Shown here in pieces: positions 5,889-8,399 of a stretch of 8,399 bases of DNA. The translations under genes and the position numbers were made by a program. The notes beneath the pieces are model-generated. The model saw nothing but the letters and a program-made list of their open reading frames with translations, was not told the origin of the DNA and did no database searches. The stretch's first letter is position 1; each line of letters begins with the position of its first letter. Origin of the DNA: an uncultured Acetatifactor sp. (GTDB lineage Bacteria > Bacillota > Clostridia > Lachnospirales > Lachnospiraceae); the NCBI GenBank assembly GCA_948496895.1, contig CAOOJO010000098.1, forward strand, positions 1-8,399, given 5' to 3'.

Positions 5889-5914
5889 AAGGGCGGGGGT
5901 TCCTGCCCTTTTTC
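5889..5914 (+). terminator. Intrinsic terminator after cls
   Basis: AAGGGCGGG (5889-5897) and CCTGCCCTT (5902-5910) form a nine-pair stem with one G-T wobble and a GGTT loop. A T-rich tail follows (five T's at 5909-5913, two of them shared with the stem). It begins 14 bases after the cls stop and closes the lipid gene block. Confidence 0.9.
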
Positions 5915-5939
5915 TATTTATGATATTTTTAAGTTTTCA

Positions 5940-5965
5940 TGAAACCTCTGGGGCCGCATGTCGTC
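5940..5965 (+). promoter_or_regulatory. ECF sigma factor-type promoter, probably autoregulatory
   Basis: TGAAAC (5940-5945) and CGTC (5962-5965) are separated by exactly 16 bases, matching the TGAAAC-N16/17-CGTC type recognised by B. subtilis SigM and relatives (SigW prefers CGTA). T-rich sequence precedes the -35 box, also common at such promoters. Transcription would start near 5972, giving a leader of about 55 bases before the sigma factor gene. ECF sigma factors commonly activate their own operon, so self-control is the natural inference. Confidence 0.75.
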
Positions 5966-6011
5966 TATAAAGGCAGAGACGGCTGCACGGCCCGGGAGAG
6001 CCGCCGCACAT

Positions 6012-6021
6012 AGGAGGGAGG
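6012..6021 (+). promoter_or_regulatory. Strong ribosome binding site supporting a TTG start
   Basis: AGGAGGGAGG lies six bases before the TTG at 6028. No ATG or GTG in this frame is better placed, and translation from the TTG gives the expected N-terminus of an ECF sigma factor. Confidence 0.8.
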
Positions 6022-6027
6022 CATATC

Positions 6028-6588
6028 TTGAAGGATGCACAGATACTGGATTTATATTGGGGGAGACAGGAACAGGCAATCTATGAGACCCAGAAGGTCT
6101 ATGGAAACTACTGCTATAGTATCGCCTGGAACATCCTGTACTCCAGGGAGGACTCGGACGAATGCGTGAACGACACCTGGCTGCGGGCATGGAACGCCAT
6201 ACCACCCAGGCGGCCCGGTCGTCTGGCGCTGTTTCTGGGGACGATTACCAGGAACCTGTCCCTGGACAGGTGGAAGGAAAGGCATGCCATGAAGAGAGGA
6301 AAGGGTGAGCTGGAGCTGGCGCTGGACGAGCTGGCGGAATGTCTGCCCGATGCCCGCGATACGGAAGCGGAGGTGGAGGCGGCGGAGCTGGAGCGGCTGG
6401 TGAATGAGTTCCTGCGCAGTCTGCCGGAGAGGGACTGCAATATCTTCCTGCGCCGCTACTGGTACGTGGAGGAGTACGGGGACATCGCCAGGCGGTACGG
6501 CATGAAGCTGAACACGGTGAAGACCTCCCTGTTCCGCACCAGAGCGAAGCTGCGGGTCTATCTGGAAAAGGAGGGCGTGGTGATATGA
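6028..6588 (+). CDS. ECF-type RNA polymerase sigma factor
   Basis: This encodes 186 residues, the usual size for group 4 (ECF) sigma factors. Region 2 covers about residues 14-85: YSIAWNILYSREDSDECVND is the core-binding and -10-recognition segment, and FLGTITRNLSLDRWKERHA the 2.4 end. An acidic linker follows (about 94-120), then region 4 (about 122-183), where SLPERDCNIFLRRYW and the helix-turn-helix GDIARRYGMKLNTVKTSLFRTRAKL would read the -35 box. A TTG start is used, supported by a strong ribosome binding site. The stop overlaps the next start codon as ATGA, so the two proteins are translationally coupled. The TGAAAC-N16-CGTC promoter just upstream is the sort of site such a factor would recognise. 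The stress it responds to cannot be told. Confidence 0.92.
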   Translation: MKDAQILDLYWGRQEQAIYETQKVYGNYCYSIAWNILYSREDSDECVNDTWLRAWNAIPPRRPGRLALFLGTITRNLSLDRWKERHAMKRGKGELELALDELAECLPDARDTEAEVEAAELERLVNEFLRSLPERDCNIFLRRYWYVEEYGDIARRYGMKLNTVKTSLFRTRAKLRVYLEKEGVVI

Positions 6589-7673
6589 GCGGATATGGGA
6601 ATCCGGACGGGAATCTTTCGCGGCGGGAGGAGCCGGAACGGGCCATGCGGCTGATGGAGGCCCTGTCCGGCGTGGACGAGGCCCTGTTGGAGCGCTGCAG
6701 CGGAATCGGGAGGGTGACGGCCTGCCGCAGGCCCCTGTGGCAGAGCGCCCGGGCCGTGGCGGCAGTGCTGTGCCTGGCAGTGGTGGGGGCGGTAAGCTGG
6801 GGAGGGTATCAGCTGTCCCAGATGAAGATGGGCAGCACAGGCGGCTCCTCAGGCGGCAACGCCGCGCCATACATGGAAGAGATTCAAGAGGATGAGGAGG
6901 AAGCGATGCCCCGGGACGCGGTGACCGGGGAGGCCGCACCGGAGGCAGCGGAAGCCGGCAATGGCGCGGATGCCGGACAGGGCGGGGAGCAGACTCGCCA
7001 GACGGAAGGCGGCGGGGCCATGGACGAGAAGGAAACGGAGGGAGGACAGACGCCGCTGAAGCAGGAATCGGCCAGCCAAAAGGACGAGAATCAGGACAGT
7101 GACGGAACCCAAGGGGCTGCCGCAGAGGAGGAAGGAAGCCCTGAAGCAGATGTTGACGGCTGTCCATTGCCGCCGAAGTCCCAGAAGCTCACGCTGGCCC
7201 AGGCCAGGGAGGATGCGGTGTTTAGCGCCTATGTCCCCACGGCGCTTCCGGCGGGATATGCCTTCGAGGAGGGGCACCGTGTGACGGAAAGCCAGGAGCC
7301 GAACCTGACCCTGTGCTGGACCAGGGGAATGGACTCCATCACGCTGCATCTGGAGAGGACAGCGAATCCGCCTGCCACAGTGGATGTGGAGGAGACGGAG
7401 AGCTATGACCAGCGGCTGTATGAGGTGCCTTATGGGGAGACCGTACCGGAAGAATACCGGCAGACCTTCGACAACCCGGTGTTCGCCGTGGAGGATTTTG
7501 ACCTGGAGATCGTAAAGAGCCGGATGAAGTCCTATGACGACCAGGGGGACACGGATACCCCCAGGGGGAATTTCAGCGTATGGTACGGGGACGGCGTATT
7601 GATCCGCTTCAGCGGACGGGGCACGGCGGAGGAAATCTGGGAGATGTTCTCTTCCATGGGAGGACAGGAATAG
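6585..7673 (+). CDS. Membrane-anchored anti-sigma factor/sensor with DUF4367-like C-terminal domain
   Basis: This encodes 362 residues. A short cytoplasmic part (about 1-52, including MRLMEALSGVDEALLERC) is followed by one transmembrane helix (about 53-77, AVAAVLCLAVVGAVSWGGY). Then come an acidic Gly/Ala/Glu/Gln-rich low-complexity linker (about 82-195) and an outer domain (about 200-358). That domain has the PTALPAGYAFEE and WYGDGVLIRFSGRGTAEEIW patterns that I associate with the DUF4367 family. No His-x3-Cys-x2-Cys zinc anti-sigma motif is present. By position and topology it should hold the sigma factor at the membrane through its N-terminal part and sense a signal outside; this is inferred, not shown. 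It starts inside the sigma factor stop codon (ATGA overlap), with AAAGGAGG at 6567-6574 as ribosome binding site. Confidence 0.75.
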   Translation: MSGYGNPDGNLSRREEPERAMRLMEALSGVDEALLERCSGIGRVTACRRPLWQSARAVAAVLCLAVVGAVSWGGYQLSQMKMGSTGGSSGGNAAPYMEEIQEDEEEAMPRDAVTGEAAPEAAEAGNGADAGQGGEQTRQTEGGGAMDEKETEGGQTPLKQESASQKDENQDSDGTQGAAAEEEGSPEADVDGCPLPPKSQKLTLAQAREDAVFSAYVPTALPAGYAFEEGHRVTESQEPNLTLCWTRGMDSITLHLERTANPPATVDVEETESYDQRLYEVPYGETVPEEYRQTFDNPVFAVEDFDLEIVKSRMKSYDDQGDTDTPRGNFSVWYGDGVLIRFSGRGTAEEIWEMFSSMGGQE

Positions 7674-7709
7674 AGCCGGCAGCTGCCGGCTCTACCCATT
7701 TTCATTTTC
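7671..7709. terminator. Perfect palindrome between convergent genes, probable terminator
   Basis: Bases 7671-7694 form a perfect 24-bp palindrome (arms TAGAGCCGGC and GCCGGCTCTA around AGCT). Its first three bases are the TAG stop of the + strand anti-sigma gene, and its last three are the TAG stop of the minus-strand response regulator. On the + strand a broken T-run follows (ATTTTCATTTT, 7698-7708), supporting termination. On the minus strand no T-run follows, so termination in that direction is less certain. Confidence 0.75.
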
Positions 7710-8387
7710 CCGCATGCGGTAGCCTACGCCCACCTCGGTGAAGACATATTGGGGCTGGGCGGGATTCTTTTCGATTTTCCGGCGGATATTGGCCATGTTC
7801 ACCCGCAGAATCTGATTGTTCTTCTCCGCGTATGGCCCCCAGATGCGCCGCAGAATCATGTTGTAGGTCAGCACGCGCCCCGCGTTCTCCGCCAGGAGGG
7901 AGAGGAGCTGGTACTCAATCTGGGTCAGATGGATTCGCCTGCCCTCCAGATGGATGATCCTCTTGTCGAAGTCAATCTCCAGGTTCAGGGTTCTGTAGAT
8001 CTGGCTGGGCGCGCTGCCCCGATTGTGGCGCAGGGCGGTGCGGATGCGGGCCGTCAGTTCATTTGGATAGAAGGGCTTGGTGACATAATCGTCCGCGCCC
8101 AAATCTAATGCCGCCACCTTATCCTGCTCCTCATTGCAGGCGGAGACGATGATGATGGGGACATGGCTCCAGCTGCGCAGCTGTTCCAGCACCTGGAATC
8201 CGTCCATGTCCGGCAGCCCCAGGTCCAGCAGAATCAAACCGGGGCAGAGGGAGGCCGCAAGACTGAGCCCCTCTCTGCCGGTCAGGGCTGTGGTGACATT
8301 ATAGCCGTTCTTGTCCAAGAGCGCGGAGATATAGGAACAGGTGCTCTTGTCATCCTCAATCAACAGAATGCGGATTCTGGCATTCAT
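7692..8387 (-). CDS. OmpR/PhoB-family response regulator, KdpE-like
   Basis: This encodes 231 residues. The receiver domain (about 5-118) has the acidic pair Asp12/Asp13, phospho-acceptor Asp55 in ILLDLGLPDMDG, switch residues Ser82 and Tyr101, and Lys104 in YVTKPF. The winged-helix DNA-binding domain (about 132-227) has HLTQIEYQLLSLLAENAGRV and a C-terminal wing TEVGVGYRM. Several stretches (LDLGLPDMDG, RSWSHVPIIIVSA, DKVAALDLGADDY, RIWGPYAEK) are closest to KdpE, the regulator of the high-affinity potassium pump, but no kdp transporter gene is visible. The ATG at 8387 has no ribosome binding site in the 12 bases visible upstream. Minus-strand TGA and TAA triplets lie there, so a sensor kinase gene may end right at the edge, with coupled translation. 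Kdp control is a guess; a broader KdpE-like role is possible. Confidence 0.88.
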   Translation of the reverse strand: MNARIRILLIEDDKSTCSYISALLDKNGYNVTTALTGREGLSLAASLCPGLILLDLGLPDMDGFQVLEQLRSWSHVPIIIVSACNEEQDKVAALDLGADDYVTKPFYPNELTARIRTALRHNRGSAPSQIYRTLNLEIDFDKRIIHLEGRRIHLTQIEYQLLSLLAENAGRVLTYNMILRRIWGPYAEKNNQILRVNMANIRRKIEKNPAQPQYVFTEVGVGYRMRENENG

Positions 8388-8399
8388 TTTAGTTCAACA

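Overview
The window reads as chromosomal DNA from a fairly G+C-rich (about 60% by eye) member of the Clostridia, most likely a Lachnospiraceae-type gut anaerobe. This rests on the type II fatty acid synthesis gene set, a FabT-like MarR regulator of the streptococcal/Firmicute kind, strong AGGAGG-type ribosome binding sites, a sigma/anti-sigma pair with a DUF4367-like sensor domain, and frequent AGG arginine codons. The assignment is inference; there is no rRNA or other marker gene.

Positions 1-5914 form a membrane lipid block on the + strand: the 3' end of fabF, fabZ, a single gene fusing the beta and alpha subunits of acetyl-CoA carboxyltransferase (accD-accA), fabH, a fabT-like repressor gene, and a cardiolipin synthase gene closed by a clear intrinsic terminator. 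AccDA makes malonyl-CoA (with biotin carboxylase and BCCP encoded elsewhere), FabH starts chains, FabF elongates them, FabZ dehydrates the intermediates, FabT probably senses acyl chains and represses, and Cls builds cardiolipin from the resulting phospholipids. A likely extra promoter lies between fabH and fabT. accB and accC are missing from the positions they usually occupy in Firmicute fab clusters.

The most unusual structure is a repeated intercistronic element. One copy fills the fabZ-accDA gap (about 540-701) and one the accDA-fabH gap (about 2600-2735). Each holds a long imperfect hairpin whose arms can also form two smaller, mutually exclusive hairpins, with small stem-loops around it that show a compensatory base-pair change. 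Each copy runs right up to the ribosome binding site of the next gene.

Positions 5940-7673 form a second unit: an ECF-type promoter matching the SigM/SigW-type consensus, a TTG-started ECF sigma factor, and an overlapping membrane-anchored anti-sigma/sensor protein. A perfect 24-bp palindrome, whose two ends are the TAG stop codons of the converging genes, separates this unit from a minus-strand KdpE-like response regulator at 7692-8387. The partner kinase of the regulator would lie beyond the right edge.
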